From positions 1 to 33,101 of the forward strand of contig CAMDKM010000040.1 in the NCBI GenBank assembly GCA_945900965.1: a stretch of DNA of 33,101 nt, written 5' to 3'. Origin of the DNA: Bordetella parapertussis (lineage in GTDB: Bacteria; Pseudomonadota; Gammaproteobacteria; Burkholderiales; JACQAP01). Below the pieces are notes generated by a model. That model saw only the letters and a list, made by a program, of their open reading frames with translations, did not search any database and had not been told where the DNA came from. Every line of letters begins with the position of its first letter. The first letter of the stretch is position 1. The position numbers and the translations under genes are program-made. Positions 15,323 to 24,900 of the stretch are shown piece by piece.

Positions 15323-15610
15323 TTATTGACCCTTGAAGTCTACGCGTTCACGCAATTCCTTGCCCGCCTTGAAATGCGGCACGTATTTCGCGGGGACATG
15401 TACCTTGTCGCCGGATTTCGGATTACGCCCGACGCGCGGCGGACGGTAATTCAGACCAAAACTGCCGAATCCGCGAATCTCGATCCGATGCCCTTGCGCC
15501 AGACTTTTGGCCATGGCATCGAGAATCATCTTCACGGCCAACTCGGCATCACTGGCCCCCAGCTGGGGAAAATGCACCCCAAGCTTGGCTATTAACTCGG
15601 ACTTGGTCAT
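15323..15610 (-). CDS. ihfB: Integration host factor subunit beta
   Basis: A 95-residue HU/IHF-family protein that pairs with IhfA to bend DNA at specific sites. The N terminus [10 protein letters not shown], the [22 protein letters not shown] segment with the intercalating proline in GRNPKSG, and the [10 protein letters not shown] end identify the beta subunit (E. coli 94). It starts 8 nt after the rpsA stop, with a GGA ribosome site overlapping that gap. This fixes it as the last gene of the rpsA operon, as in E. coli and Pseudomonas. Confidence 0.97.
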   Translation of the reverse strand: MTKSELIAKLGVHFPQLGASDAELAVKMILDAMAKSLAQGHRIEIRGFGSFGLNYRPPRVGRNPKSGDKVHVPAKYVPHFKAGKELRERVDFKGQ

Positions 15611-15618
15611 GGCACGTC

Positions 15619-17343
15619 CTATTGCGCAGTATTTTTGTTATCCAGCTTCGCCTTGAGCAAAGCGCCCAGATTGGTGGTGCCCGCGTTGGCCGAGGTGTCC
15701 ACTGCATGTTTTTGCACGGCATCGGTTTCTTCGGCGGCATCTCTGGCCTTGACGGACAGATTGATATTTCGATTCTTGCGATCGATATTGATGATCATGG
15801 CGCTCACCTTGTCACCTTCCTTGAGATGAGTGCGGATGTCCTCGACCCGGTCGCGCGACACTTCCGACGCCCGCAAATAACCTTCCACGTCGATATCAAG
15901 CTGTATCACCGCCCCCTTCGGGTCGATAAGCTTGACGGTGCCCTCCACCACGGCGCCTTTGTCATGGGTAGCGACAAAATTGTTGAAGGGGTCGCCCTCC
16001 AATTGCTTGATGCCGAGCGAAATGCGCTCGCGCTCGACGTCGATCGCAACCACCATGGCCTCGACTTCGTCGCCCTTCTTGTAGTTGCGAACCGCCTCTT
16101 CTCCCGGAATGCTCCAGGACAAGTCCGACAAATGCACCAGCCCGTCGATCCCGCCCGCCAAACCGATGAAAATACCGAAGTCGGTAATCGATTTGATCTG
16201 GCCGCGCACCTTGTCGCCCTTCTTGAAGCCGGAGGAAAATTCCTCCCACGGGTTGGGCTTGCATTGCTTCATGCCCAGGGCAATCCGCCGGCGCTCCTCG
16301 TCGATTTCCAGAATCATCACTTCCACTTCGTCGCCCAACTGAACCACCCGCGACGGATGAACGTTCTTGTTCGTCCAGTCCATTTCAGAGACGTGGACCA
16401 GGCCTTCTATGCCCTGCTCGATTTCGACAAATGCACCGTAGTCCGTCAGGTTTGAAACCTTGCCGAACAAACGCGTTCCCGTCGGATAGCGGCGCGACAG
16501 GCCCACCCAGGGATCTTCGCCCAGCTGTTTGAGGCCAAGCGACACCCGGTTTTTTTCCTGATCAAATTTGAGAATCTTGGCGGTGACTTCGTCGCCGACA
16601 TTGAGCACTTCGGAAGGATGTTTGACCCGGCGCCAGGCCAGATCGGTGATATGCAACAGACCGTCGATGCCGCCCAGGTCGACAAACGCGCCGTAATCGG
16701 TAATGTTCTTGACCACGCCCTTGACGACTGCCCCCTCCTGCAAACTGGCCAGCAGGGCCTCTCGCTCCACACCTTGGGTCTGCTCGAGCACCGCACGGCG
16801 GGAAACCACGACATTATTTCTCTTCCGATCGAGTTTGATGACCTTGAATTCGAGTTGTTTGCCCTCGTAAGGGTTGGTGTCTTTCACCGGGCGCACATCC
16901 ACCAGTGAACCGGGAAGAAACGCACGTATTCCGTGAATCATCACGGTCAATCCGCCTTTCACCTTGCCGTTCACCAGGCCTTGGACCAGCGTGCCCTCTT
17001 CCATCGCCTTTTCCAGGCCATGCCAAGCGGCCAGCCGTTTGGCTTTTTCCCTCGACAGCCGGGTTTCACCGTAACCGTCCTCGAGCATTTCGATGGCAAC
17101 CGCAACATAATCGCCGGCCTTGACCTCGACCTCGCCTTTGTCGTTCTTGAATTCCTCGGCGGCAATAAAACTTTCCGACTTGAGTCCGGCGTTGACGACC
17201 ACGAAATTCTGGTCGACGCGCACGACTTCCGCGGTGATGACTTCGCCGGCACGCATTTCCTGCCGGGAAAGACTTTCCTCGAACAGGGCAGAAAAATTAT
17301 TTTCGTCGATGCCGGAAGCCGGGGTCTGGGGAGCTGTTTTCAT
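15619..17343 (-). CDS. rpsA: 30S ribosomal protein S1
   Basis: A 574-residue ribosomal protein with six S1 (OB-fold) domains, at about residues 33-100, 118-185, 203-272, 289-359, 376-446 and 463-531. Repeated signatures such as [32 protein letters not shown] and [12 protein letters not shown] are visible. S1 brings mRNA to the 30S subunit, and in E. coli it represses its own translation. It is slightly longer than E. coli S1 (557), mainly through both termini. The 118-bp leader (17344-17461) contains a CCGTT/AACGG hairpin and a GGTT/AACC pairing shortly before the start, a possible site for autogenous control. It lies between the aroA-cmk fusion and ihfB. Confidence 0.97.
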   Translation of the reverse strand: MKTAPQTPASGIDENNFSALFEESLSRQEMRAGEVITAEVVRVDQNFVVVNAGLKSESFIAAEEFKNDKGEVEVKAGDYVAVAIEMLEDGYGETRLSREKAKRLAAWHGLEKAMEEGTLVQGLVNGKVKGGLTVMIHGIRAFLPGSLVDVRPVKDTNPYEGKQLEFKVIKLDRKRNNVVVSRRAVLEQTQGVEREALLASLQEGAVVKGVVKNITDYGAFVDLGGIDGLLHITDLAWRRVKHPSEVLNVGDEVTAKILKFDQEKNRVSLGLKQLGEDPWVGLSRRYPTGTRLFGKVSNLTDYGAFVEIEQGIEGLVHVSEMDWTNKNVHPSRVVQLGDEVEVMILEIDEERRRIALGMKQCKPNPWEEFSSGFKKGDKVRGQIKSITDFGIFIGLAGGIDGLVHLSDLSWSIPGEEAVRNYKKGDEVEAMVVAIDVERERISLGIKQLEGDPFNNFVATHDKGAVVEGTVKLIDPKGAVIQLDIDVEGYLRASEVSRDRVEDIRTHLKEGDKVSAMIINIDRKNRNINLSVKARDAAEETDAVQKHAVDTSANAGTTNLGALLKAKLDNKNTAQ

Positions 17344-17461
17344 GAAAATGGATAGGGTTCGGAATGTCCGTTACAAAAAACGGTTGGGTTGAAATAACCA
17401 TCCCGGCACGGAAACTATTCCTGTTGGCCGCTGGGCGACCGACATAACCAGCTTCACGTTA

Positions 17462-19441
17462 TCAGGATGGCGCTTGGCGCAGCGCGGTTTCGAGCCACTG
17501 AAGCACACGGGACACTGCGTCCTCTATGGAAACTCCGGTGGTATCAAGTACCCGCGCGTCGGCGCTCCTATGCAGAGGTGCCGCGGATCGAGCGCTATCA
17601 CGCTCGTCGCGTTGGCGTATGTCCTGCAAAAGGGCGGCTAGATTAGCATCGAATCCTTTCTCTATCAACTGTTTATGCCGCCGTTGCGCACGCTCGTCGA
17701 GTGAGGCGGTGAGAAATATCTTGAGCGTCGCGTGGGGAAAAATAACGCTACCCATGTCGCGGCCTTCGGCAACCAGCCCCGGCGCCCGGCAAAATGCCCG
17801 CTGAAATCGCATAAGCCCCTGACGAACCGGTACAAATGCCGCAATTTTGGAAGCCGCCCTGGACACGTCTTCTGCCCGAATAAGATCCGTCGCATCGCGG
17901 CCATCCAGGTCGATCCTGCCGTCGTGAAATTCCACTGGCAGTTGCGCCGCCAAGCGGCCAAGGGCTTCCTGGTCATCGAGATCGAGCCCTTGATCCAGGG
18001 CACTCAAGGCCGTTAGCCGGTAAAGAGCGCCGCTATCCAGGTAATGAAACCCCAGCTTCTCGGCCACCCGCTGGGCAACCGCGCCTTTGCCCGAGGCCGA
18101 AGGCCCGTCGATCGCCACCACGGGAATACGGCTGTTCCACGCCAGATCGTCAAAACATTCGAAATAATCGGGAAAGGTCTTGGCAACACACTTCGGATCC
18201 GTCACGCGGACAACGGTGTCCCCCAATGCTGCCAGAGAAAAACACATGGCCATCCGGTGGTCATCGTAGGTATCGATGCGGGCGTGAGGCGTGAGGCGCG
18301 AGGCCTGAGGCGGGGTGACTACCAGAAAGTCCGCGCCTGCCTCGACACCTGCCCCAAGCTTTTGCAGTTCGGTGGCCATGGCGGCGATCCGGTCGGTTTC
18401 CTTGACCCGCCAACTGCCGATATTGCGCAGCCGGCAGGGCCCATCGGCAAACAGCGCCACGATGGCCAGAGTCATGGCGGCATCGGGAATATGATTCAAA
18501 TCGAGATCAAACGCCTTGAGCCGCCTGGAGGCTGGCGCCCGGGCTTCGATCCAGTCTTCGCCCCGTTCGATTCCGGCGCCCAGTTGTTCGAGCGCATCGG
18601 CAAAGCGCACATCCCCTTGAATGCTGTGCCGGCCAACGCCTTCGACCCTGACCGGCCCGCCGGCAATCGCACCCGCTGCAAGAAAGTACGAGGCGCCGGA
18701 TGCGTCCCCTTCCACCCGATAAGTGCCCGGGCTTTGATATCGCGCTCCTGCCGGGACGACGAAGGATCCGCTCCCGCTGCGCCGCACCTGGACGCCGAAT
18801 CGGGCCATCAGATTCAGGGTAATGTCCACGTAGGGCTTGGAAATCAATTCGCCTTGCACTTCGATCGAGGTTTCCCGCCCGGTCAGCGGCAATGCCATCA
18901 GCAACCCGGTCAGAAATTGACTCGACACGTCGCCCTTGACGTTCACCTGCCGGGTATTGCCCAGATTTCCAGGGTGGATTTCCAAGGGTGGGAAACCTTG
19001 CGCTCCGAGGTAGCGAATATCCGCGCCCAATGTGCGCAGGGCATCGACCAGATCGCCGATCGGCCGCTCGTGCATACGCGCCACGCCCGACAACCTGTAG
19101 TGTCCCCCACCCAAGGCCAGGGCTGCGGTCAGCGGACGAAATGCCGTCCCGGCATTTCCCAGGTAGAGGTCGGCCCTGGTCACCGGAAATCGTCCGCCGC
19201 ATCCCTCGACGCTCGTCTGGCTATTGCCGTCGGACTGAACCTCGACGCCGAGCATGCGCAAGGCGTCCAGCATCCTTTGTACATCGTCGGAGTCGAGCAG
19301 CCCCTCTATTATCGTGCGCCCTTCGGACAGGGCAGCCAGCAGCAGCGCGCGATTGGAAATGCTCTTGGAACCCGGCAGCCGGATCCGGCCTTCGGCATGA
19401 TCGAAGGGCCCCAGGTCCAGCCATTCCGGGAAAGTTTTCAC
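17462..19441 (-). CDS. aroA-cmk: Bifunctional EPSP synthase / CMP kinase (AroA-Cmk fusion)
   Basis: One uninterrupted 659-codon frame encodes two enzymes. Residues 1 to about 432 are 3-phosphoshikimate 1-carboxyvinyltransferase: [17 protein letters not shown] from residue 22, [11 protein letters not shown], and the late [15 protein letters not shown]. Residues from about 440 to the end are cytidylate kinase: P-loop [13 protein letters not shown] (D445), [24 protein letters not shown] and [13 protein letters not shown]. No stop or start-like break lies at the join ([18 protein letters not shown]). In most relatives these are adjacent separate genes; fused annotations are known in some proteobacteria. 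GTG 19441 overlaps the tyrA stop (GTGA), so the fusion is translationally coupled to tyrA. Confidence 0.96.
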   Translation of the reverse strand: MKTFPEWLDLGPFDHAEGRIRLPGSKSISNRALLLAALSEGRTIIEGLLDSDDVQRMLDALRMLGVEVQSDGNSQTSVEGCGGRFPVTRADLYLGNAGTAFRPLTAALALGGGHYRLSGVARMHERPIGDLVDALRTLGADIRYLGAQGFPPLEIHPGNLGNTRQVNVKGDVSSQFLTGLLMALPLTGRETSIEVQGELISKPYVDITLNLMARFGVQVRRSGSGSFVVPAGARYQSPGTYRVEGDASGASYFLAAGAIAGGPVRVEGVGRHSIQGDVRFADALEQLGAGIERGEDWIEARAPASRRLKAFDLDLNHIPDAAMTLAIVALFADGPCRLRNIGSWRVKETDRIAAMATELQKLGAGVEAGADFLVVTPPQASRLTPHARIDTYDDHRMAMCFSLAALGDTVVRVTDPKCVAKTFPDYFECFDDLAWNSRIPVVAIDGPSASGKGAVAQRVAEKLGFHYLDSGALYRLTALSALDQGLDLDDQEALGRLAAQLPVEFHDGRIDLDGRDATDLIRAEDVSRAASKIAAFVPVRQGLMRFQRAFCRAPGLVAEGRDMGSVIFPHATLKIFLTASLDERAQRRHKQLIEKGFDANLAALLQDIRQRDERDSARSAAPLHRSADARVLDTTGVSIEDAVSRVLQWLETALRQAPS

Positions 19442-20319
19442 GTTTTAGTTCCGCGCAACCACTGCTCGCGGGCCTGCCGCGCCCGGGAGAATACCGCCTC
19501 GATGGCGGACCCATCGGCATCTGCGATCATGCCGGCCAATTGGGCGAGTTGCTCGCGATAGGCTTCGATGTCGGCGAGCAATGCATCGCGATTGGCCAGC
19601 GCGATGTCGCGCCACATCTCGGGGGAACTACCGGCGATGCGGGTGAAATCCCTGAACCCGCCGGCGGCAAACCGGAACAGTTCGGCGGCATCTTCACGCT
19701 GCGACATGGCATTGACCAGGACAAACGCGAGCACATGCGGCAGGTGGCTGATCGCGGAAAAAATCCGGTCGTGGTGCTCAGGCGCCATGCGGCTGACCAC
19801 GGCACCGCAGGCCGTCCACATGGCTTCGGTGCGCTCCACGGCGTCCGGGCGATTTTCCGGCAAAGGCGTCACCACGGCATTTTTCCCCACGAACAGGCCG
19901 GCATTCGCGGCTTCCACGCCGCTGAGTTCCGCTCCCGCGATGGGATGAGCCGGCACGCACTGGGCGAGCCGGTCAGGAAGAAATTCACGCAGATTGGCGA
20001 CCACATCGCGCTTGGTGCTGCCGGCATCGGTGAGCAGACAGTCCGGCGGCAGGCTTGCTGCAATCTGCGCGAGTACTCGGGCATTCTGCTGCACCGGCAC
20101 CGAGAGCAATACCAGATCGGCGCCAAGCACCGCCTCGGCGGCATCTTGGGCCACCGAGTCCACCACGCCCAAGGCCAGGGCACGCTCCATATTCGCGCGA
20201 CTGCGGCCAACCCCGACGATCTGCCTGACCCTCCCCGCACGCCGCAATGCCGCGGCGACCGATCCTCCGATCAGCCCGACGCCCAGGATGACAAAGCGGT
20301 CGCTATGGAAGTCGATCAA
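19438..20319 (-). CDS. tyrA: Prephenate dehydrogenase
   Basis: A 293-residue NAD(P)-dependent dehydrogenase converting prephenate to 4-hydroxyphenylpyruvate for tyrosine. The dinucleotide motif [11 protein letters not shown] is at about residues 12-22. [16 protein letters not shown] and the catalytic-His segment [12 protein letters not shown] follow, then SHLPHVLAF and [19 protein letters not shown]. It lacks the chorismate mutase domain of E. coli TyrA, as expected since PheA carries one here. It begins at TTG 20319; no ATG or GTG precedes the Rossmann strand. It lies 38 bp after hisC. In Pseudomonas this gene is fused to aroA; here it merely overlaps it. Confidence 0.95.
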   Translation of the reverse strand: MIDFHSDRFVILGVGLIGGSVAAALRRAGRVRQIVGVGRSRANMERALALGVVDSVAQDAAEAVLGADLVLLSVPVQQNARVLAQIAASLPPDCLLTDAGSTKRDVVANLREFLPDRLAQCVPAHPIAGAELSGVEAANAGLFVGKNAVVTPLPENRPDAVERTEAMWTACGAVVSRMAPEHHDRIFSAISHLPHVLAFVLVNAMSQREDAAELFRFAAGGFRDFTRIAGSSPEMWRDIALANRDALLADIEAYREQLAQLAGMIADADGSAIEAVFSRARQAREQWLRGTKT

Positions 20320-20357
20320 GTTGGGGTACCAGGTACGGGTAACGGAGAAACGACAAA

Positions 20358-21485
20358 CTACTTCAGCACGGCCTCCAGCGTTTCGAGGAAGCGCTGGTTT
20401 TCCGCGACCGTGCCGATGGTGACGCGCAGATATTCCGGCATGGCGTAGCCACCGGTCGGTCGAACGATCACGCCGCGTTTCAACAATCCTTGAAACACCT
20501 CCATCCCGCGACCGACTCGCACGCTGACAAAATTTGCCTGGGAGGGAATCCAGGATAGACCGAGCCGTTCAAAGCCCCGCGTCAGACTGTCCATGCCTTG
20601 CCGATTCAGGCTGCGGCCAGCCGCGACAAAATCTTCGTCCGCCAGGGCCGCCACCGCGCCGGCCTGGGCCACGCTGTTGACGTTAAATGGCTGACGTACC
20701 CGATTGATCAATTCCGCCACCGGCGCGCTTGCAATCCCGTAACCGACTCGCATCGCCGCCAGCCCATAGGCCTTGGAAAAAGTGCGGGTCACAAGCAGAT
20801 TGGGAAACTCACCGATCCAGTCAATGGCGTTGCCGCGCAGCTGCGGATCAAGGTACTCGAAATACGCCTCATCCAGCACCACCAGCACATTGGCCGGGAC
20901 ACGCCGCAAGAACGCCAGCATTGGTTCGGGCGCATGCCAGGTTCCCGTGGGATTATTGGGGTTGGCAACAAACACCAAGCGGGTATCGCCGCGGATCGCC
21001 GCGGCCATCGCGGCCAGATCGTGGCCGAACTCGCGGGCCGGCACTTCGATAGCGGTGGCGCCGCTTGCCTGCACCGCAAGCGGATAGACCGCGAAGGCAT
21101 ATTGCGAATACACCGCGGAACGCCCAGGTGCCAGAAAGGCACGCGCCGCCAGTTCCAACACATCGTTTGAGCCATTGCCAAGCACAAGCTGATTCGGCCC
21201 GACCCCGAATTTGACCGACAAGGCCGCCTTCAATTCAAAGGCGTTGCCGTCCGGATAACGCGCCGCATCGTCCAGGGCCTTGCGCATCGCGGCGACAGCG
21301 GCGGCGCTGGGACCCAGCGGATTTTCGTTGGAGGCAAGCTTGATGATGCTGCTTTCTTCCAGGCCCATTTCGCGCGCCAGTTCGGATACCGGTTTGCCCG
21401 GTTGATAAGGCGCAATGCCGCGTACATAACTTGGCGCGCGTTCGCAGAGGTCCGCCATCCGCCGCTCGTCAATGCCCCGATTCAT
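20358..21485 (-). CDS. hisC: Histidinol-phosphate/aromatic aminotransferase
   Basis: A 375-residue class I/II PLP aminotransferase of the HisC2 type. PLP lysine K238 lies in TRTFSKAYGLAAMRVGYG. NENPLGPS near the N terminus, FVANPNNPTGTW, LDEAYFEY and the C-terminal VRPTGGYAMPEYLRVTIGT are typical. Its position between pheA and tyrA suggests that it also transaminates phenylpyruvate and 4-hydroxyphenylpyruvate, besides or instead of a histidine-pathway role; that is inference from context and known dual specificity of this group. Start ATG 21485, 13 bp after pheA. Confidence 0.94.
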   Translation of the reverse strand: MNRGIDERRMADLCERAPSYVRGIAPYQPGKPVSELAREMGLEESSIIKLASNENPLGPSAAAVAAMRKALDDAARYPDGNAFELKAALSVKFGVGPNQLVLGNGSNDVLELAARAFLAPGRSAVYSQYAFAVYPLAVQASGATAIEVPAREFGHDLAAMAAAIRGDTRLVFVANPNNPTGTWHAPEPMLAFLRRVPANVLVVLDEAYFEYLDPQLRGNAIDWIGEFPNLLVTRTFSKAYGLAAMRVGYGIASAPVAELINRVRQPFNVNSVAQAGAVAALADEDFVAAGRSLNRQGMDSLTRGFERLGLSWIPSQANFVSVRVGRGMEVFQGLLKRGVIVRPTGGYAMPEYLRVTIGTVAENQRFLETLEAVLK

Positions 21486-21498
21486 GCGTGAGCCTGCA

Positions 21499-22566
21499 TC
21501 ATGAATGGGCCTGTGGATACGAACCCAGTATCTTCAGAAAAGCTGCCAGGCCGCGCATCTCTTCCAGTGCCTGGTGGACCTTGTCATCGCGCTGGTGGCC
21601 TTCGACATCGACAAAAAACACGTACTCCCACAAGCCGGTACGAGAGGGGCGGGATTCGAGGCGGGTCATGCTCACGCCGGCGCGCGCCAGCGGCGCCAAC
21701 AGTTCGTGAATGGCGCCCGGCCGATTGCGGATGGACATGACAAGCGATGTTTTGTCCAGTCCCGAAGGAGCCACGTCCTGACGCGACAACACCACAAAGC
21801 GTGTGGTGTTATTCGGCTCGTCCTCGATGTTGGCAGCCAGGATATTTAGACCATAGTGAGTCGCCGCCGCGCGCCCCGCGATGGCGGCGGCACCCGGCGT
21901 CTCGCTGGCCAGGCGCGCTGCCTCGGCATTGCTGGCCACCGGGATACGCTCAAGCTGAGGAGCGTTCTGGCCCAGCCAACGATGGCACTGAGCCAAACTC
22001 TGGGCGTGGGAAAACACCCTCTGAATCTTTGCCGGATCACTTTCCCGAGAAAGCAGATTCTGGTGCACCGGAAGAATCACTTCTCCACATATTTTGAGTG
22101 GACTTGCCAGCAGCAGATCCAAGGTCCGCCCCACCGCCCCTTCGGTGGAGTTTTCGATTGGCACGACGGCATACCCTGCGGCGCCGGATTCGACGGCGCG
22201 GAACACCTCGTCGATCGACGCGAACAACAGCGCGGACACCTGGCTGCCAAAGTGTTTGGCCACGGCTTCCTCGCTGAAGGTGCCTTTTGGCCCAAGGCTG
22301 GCCACCACAAAAACATCCTCGAGGCCCCGGCAGGCGGACACAATTTCGGTGAACAGGCGAGTGACGGCAGGATTGGCCAGCGGACCAGGATTAACCTCGC
22401 TCAGGCGCCGCAGAATCTGCGCCTCGCGCTCCGGGCGATAGGCGATACCGTCGCTTTTCAGATTGCCGATCGCGTGCGCGGCGGCGGCGCGTTCATTGAC
22501 CAGACGCAGTATTTCCAGGTCCAGCGCATCGATGCGCCCCCGCAGCGCCTGGATGTCTTCGGACAT
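21499..22566 (-). CDS. pheA: Chorismate mutase / prephenate dehydratase (P-protein)
   Basis: A 355-residue bifunctional enzyme of phenylalanine synthesis. An AroQ chorismate mutase domain (about 1-85; IDALDLEILRLVNERAAAA) is followed by prephenate dehydratase (about 90-270; ASLGPKGTFSEEA, VPIENSTEGAVGRTLDLL, and the NNTTRFVVLS catalytic Thr-Arg-Phe). A C-terminal ACT domain (about 275-350) has RPGAIHELL and the phenylalanine-binding ESRPS motif, so feedback inhibition by Phe is expected. ATG 22566 lies 3 nt after the serA-like stop. Pseudomonas has pheA directly after serC; here a serA-like gene intervenes. Confidence 0.97.
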   Translation of the reverse strand: MSEDIQALRGRIDALDLEILRLVNERAAAAHAIGNLKSDGIAYRPEREAQILRRLSEVNPGPLANPAVTRLFTEIVSACRGLEDVFVVASLGPKGTFSEEAVAKHFGSQVSALLFASIDEVFRAVESGAAGYAVVPIENSTEGAVGRTLDLLLASPLKICGEVILPVHQNLLSRESDPAKIQRVFSHAQSLAQCHRWLGQNAPQLERIPVASNAEAARLASETPGAAAIAGRAAATHYGLNILAANIEDEPNNTTRFVVLSRQDVAPSGLDKTSLVMSIRNRPGAIHELLAPLARAGVSMTRLESRPSRTGLWEYVFFVDVEGHQRDDKVHQALEEMRGLAAFLKILGSYPQAHS

Positions 22567-22569
22567 GAC

Positions 22570-23754
22570 TCAGGCGCCTGCGGGAAGGTAGCGTACCGCC
22601 AGCACACCCGCGATCGCGGCAATTTTTTCGAGCACGGCCGCCGACACCGGACTATCCACGTCGACCAGGGTGTAAGCCATGTCTTTTTTGGACTTGTTGA
22701 GCATGTTGTGAATATTAAGCCCGGCCTGCGCCATCGCGGTGGAAATCTGCCCCACCATATTCGGCACGTTGGCATTGGCGATCCCCAGGCGGTAAGGCGA
22801 TTCGCGCGGCATGACCACGTCCGGAAAATTGACGGCATTACGCACCCCGCCGTTTTCCAGATAGTCGCGCACCTGGTCCACCACCATCACCGCGCAATTG
22901 TCTTCCGCCTCCCGCGTGGAAGCGCCCAGATGCGGCATCGCCACCACACCCGGCACACCCTTGAATTTGCCGCTCGGAAAATCGCAAACATAACCCTTGA
23001 GCCGCTTGGCCGCCAGCGCCGCCACCAGGGCATCGTTGTCCACGATGCCCTCCCGGGAAAAGTTCAATAAGACTGCGCCATGTTTCATCACCGCCAGGCG
23101 CTTTTCGTCGATCAATCCGCGTGTGGAATCCAGCAAAGGCACATGAATGCTGACGAAATCGGCGGTCCGCAAGACCTCGTCAATGTTATGGGCCTTCTTC
23201 ACTTGAGAAGGCAGGCTCCATGCGGCATCGACGGTAATCTCCGGATCGTGCCCAATCACGTTCATGCCCAGCTTGATGGCCGCATCGGCGACCAGACTGC
23301 CTATCCTGCCCAAGCCGATCACACCCAAAACATGGTGTGGCAACTCGATACCGGCAAAATGTTTCTTGCCTTCCTCAACCGCCCGATGCATGTCTTCGTC
23401 CGAACCGGACAGGCGTTCGACAAACTGGATGGACGGAATCAGATTGCGTGCCGCCAACAACATCGCGCCAATCACCAGTTCCTTCACGGCATTGGCATTG
23501 GCGCCAGGAGTATTAAATACCGGCACACCGCGCTGGCTCAGAGCAGCCACGGGTATGTTATTGGTGCCGGCGCCAGCCCTGCCGATCGCCCGTACCGACA
23601 GGGGAATCTGCATCGCGTGCATGTCCTGGGAACGCACCAGAATGGCGTCGGGCAGCTCCAGGTGTGCGCCCACCGAGTACCGCTCCGTTGGCAGACGCTT
23701 GAGGCCAACGGAGGAGATCGAATTCAGAGTGAGGATGCGGATCGGATCAGTCAT
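22570..23754 (-). CDS. serA: D-3-phosphoglycerate dehydrogenase family protein (SerA-like, ACT domain)
   Basis: A 394-residue NAD-dependent 2-hydroxyacid dehydrogenase, probably the first enzyme of serine synthesis. RAGAGTNNIPV and FNTPGANANAVKEL form the substrate side, GVIGLGRIGSLVA the NAD site, and LNFSREGIVD the catalytic Arg. The catalytic His is in AMPHLGASTREAE, and an ACT domain closes the protein (about 320-392). At the usual place of the catalytic Glu (DVFPxEP in E. coli SerA) it reads CDFPSGKFKG, with no acidic residue in the expected slot. Either another residue serves or the reaction is altered. Position directly after serC supports the serine role. It lies 3 nt before pheA. Confidence 0.9.
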   Translation of the reverse strand: MTDPIRILTLNSISSVGLKRLPTERYSVGAHLELPDAILVRSQDMHAMQIPLSVRAIGRAGAGTNNIPVAALSQRGVPVFNTPGANANAVKELVIGAMLLAARNLIPSIQFVERLSGSDEDMHRAVEEGKKHFAGIELPHHVLGVIGLGRIGSLVADAAIKLGMNVIGHDPEITVDAAWSLPSQVKKAHNIDEVLRTADFVSIHVPLLDSTRGLIDEKRLAVMKHGAVLLNFSREGIVDNDALVAALAAKRLKGYVCDFPSGKFKGVPGVVAMPHLGASTREAEDNCAVMVVDQVRDYLENGGVRNAVNFPDVVMPRESPYRLGIANANVPNMVGQISTAMAQAGLNIHNMLNKSKKDMAYTLVDVDSPVSAAVLEKIAAIAGVLAVRYLPAGA

Positions 23755-23778
23755 TGTGAAGTGGATGCATCAGGGCCA

Positions 23779-24879
23779 TCAGCCATGTTTTTGTTCGAAT
23801 TCCCGCAGATAACTCACCAGCGCGGCGACACCTTCCGGCGGCATGGCATTGTAGAGAGAAGCGCGCATACCGCCCACCGAACGATGGCCTTTCAACTGGA
23901 GCATGCCGCGTTCGGCGGCCCCTTTGAGAAAAACCTCGTCCAGGGAGGCCTCGCGCAGCTTGAAGGGAATATTCATTCGCGAGCGGTCGCGCTTGTCTAC
24001 CGGACTGCCGAACGTCGCGCTGCGATCCAGATACTCGTACAACATATCCGCCTTGGCGATATTGCGCTTTTCAATTTCCGCCAGGCCGCCCTGCTTGCGC
24101 AGCCATTTGAATACCAGTCCTGCAATATAGATGGCATAGGTTGGCGGGGTGTTCAACATCGAATCGGCTTCCGCCTGTGCCTTATAGTCAAACACCGAGG
24201 GTGTTGCCGGCGAGGCATGTCCGACCAAGTCATCGCGCACAATGACTATGGTCAATCCGGCCGGGCCGATGTTCTTCTGCGCGCCCGCATAGATCAAGCC
24301 GTAACGTTTGACGTCCACCGGTCGCGACAAGAGATTCGAAGACATGTCCGCCACCAGAGGCACATTTCCGGTATCGGGGATCCAATGATATTCGACACCG
24401 CCAATGGTTTCATTCGAACAAATATGGACGTAGGCGGCCTGCCCGGACAGTTTCCAGGCACTTTGTTCCGGAACATAGGTGAAATTTCTGTCCTCGCTCG
24501 AGGCAGCGATGTTGACGGCACAGTATTGCCTGGCTTCCTTGATCGACTTCTTGGACCATTCGCCGGTATTCACGTAATCCGCGCCGGAGTGCCCCCGCAA
24601 GAGATTCATGGGCACGAATGCGTTTTGCGCGCTCGCGCCGCCCTGCAGGAACAGCACTTTGTACTGCGCCGGAATCGCCAGCAAGTGCCGGAGGTCGGCC
24701 TCGGCCTCGGCATGGATCGAAATGAACTCCTTGCCGCGATGGCTCATCTCCATGACCGACATGCCGGAGCCGCGCCAGTCCAGCATTTCATCGCGAGCCT
24801 GCTCCAGAACCGGCTTGGGAAGAACCGCCGGTCCGGCGCTGAAATTGAATATTTTCCCCAAATTGATGCCCCTCTTCAT
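23779..24879 (-). CDS. serC: Phosphoserine aminotransferase
   Basis: A 366-residue class V PLP aminotransferase that makes 3-phosphoserine (and, in the B6 pathway, 4-phosphohydroxy-threonine). [12 protein letters not shown] opens the protein, [17 protein letters not shown] binds PLP phosphate, [14 protein letters not shown] follows, and PLP lysine K202 lies in [14 protein letters not shown]. The C-terminal [16 protein letters not shown] is diagnostic. Start ATG 24879 has 21 bp to the gyrA stop, and a nearby second Met does not improve the fit. It is followed after 24 bp by the serA-like gene, joining two consecutive steps of serine synthesis. Confidence 0.97.
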   Translation of the reverse strand: MKRGINLGKIFNFSAGPAVLPKPVLEQARDEMLDWRGSGMSVMEMSHRGKEFISIHAEAEADLRHLLAIPAQYKVLFLQGGASAQNAFVPMNLLRGHSGADYVNTGEWSKKSIKEARQYCAVNIAASSEDRNFTYVPEQSAWKLSGQAAYVHICSNETIGGVEYHWIPDTGNVPLVADMSSNLLSRPVDVKRYGLIYAGAQKNIGPAGLTIVIVRDDLVGHASPATPSVFDYKAQAEADSMLNTPPTYAIYIAGLVFKWLRKQGGLAEIEKRNIAKADMLYEYLDRSATFGSPVDKRDRSRMNIPFKLREASLDEVFLKGAAERGMLQLKGHRSVGGMRASLYNAMPPEGVAALVSYLREFEQKHG

Positions 24880-24900
24880 TGCCGCGCGCTGCAGCCTGGT

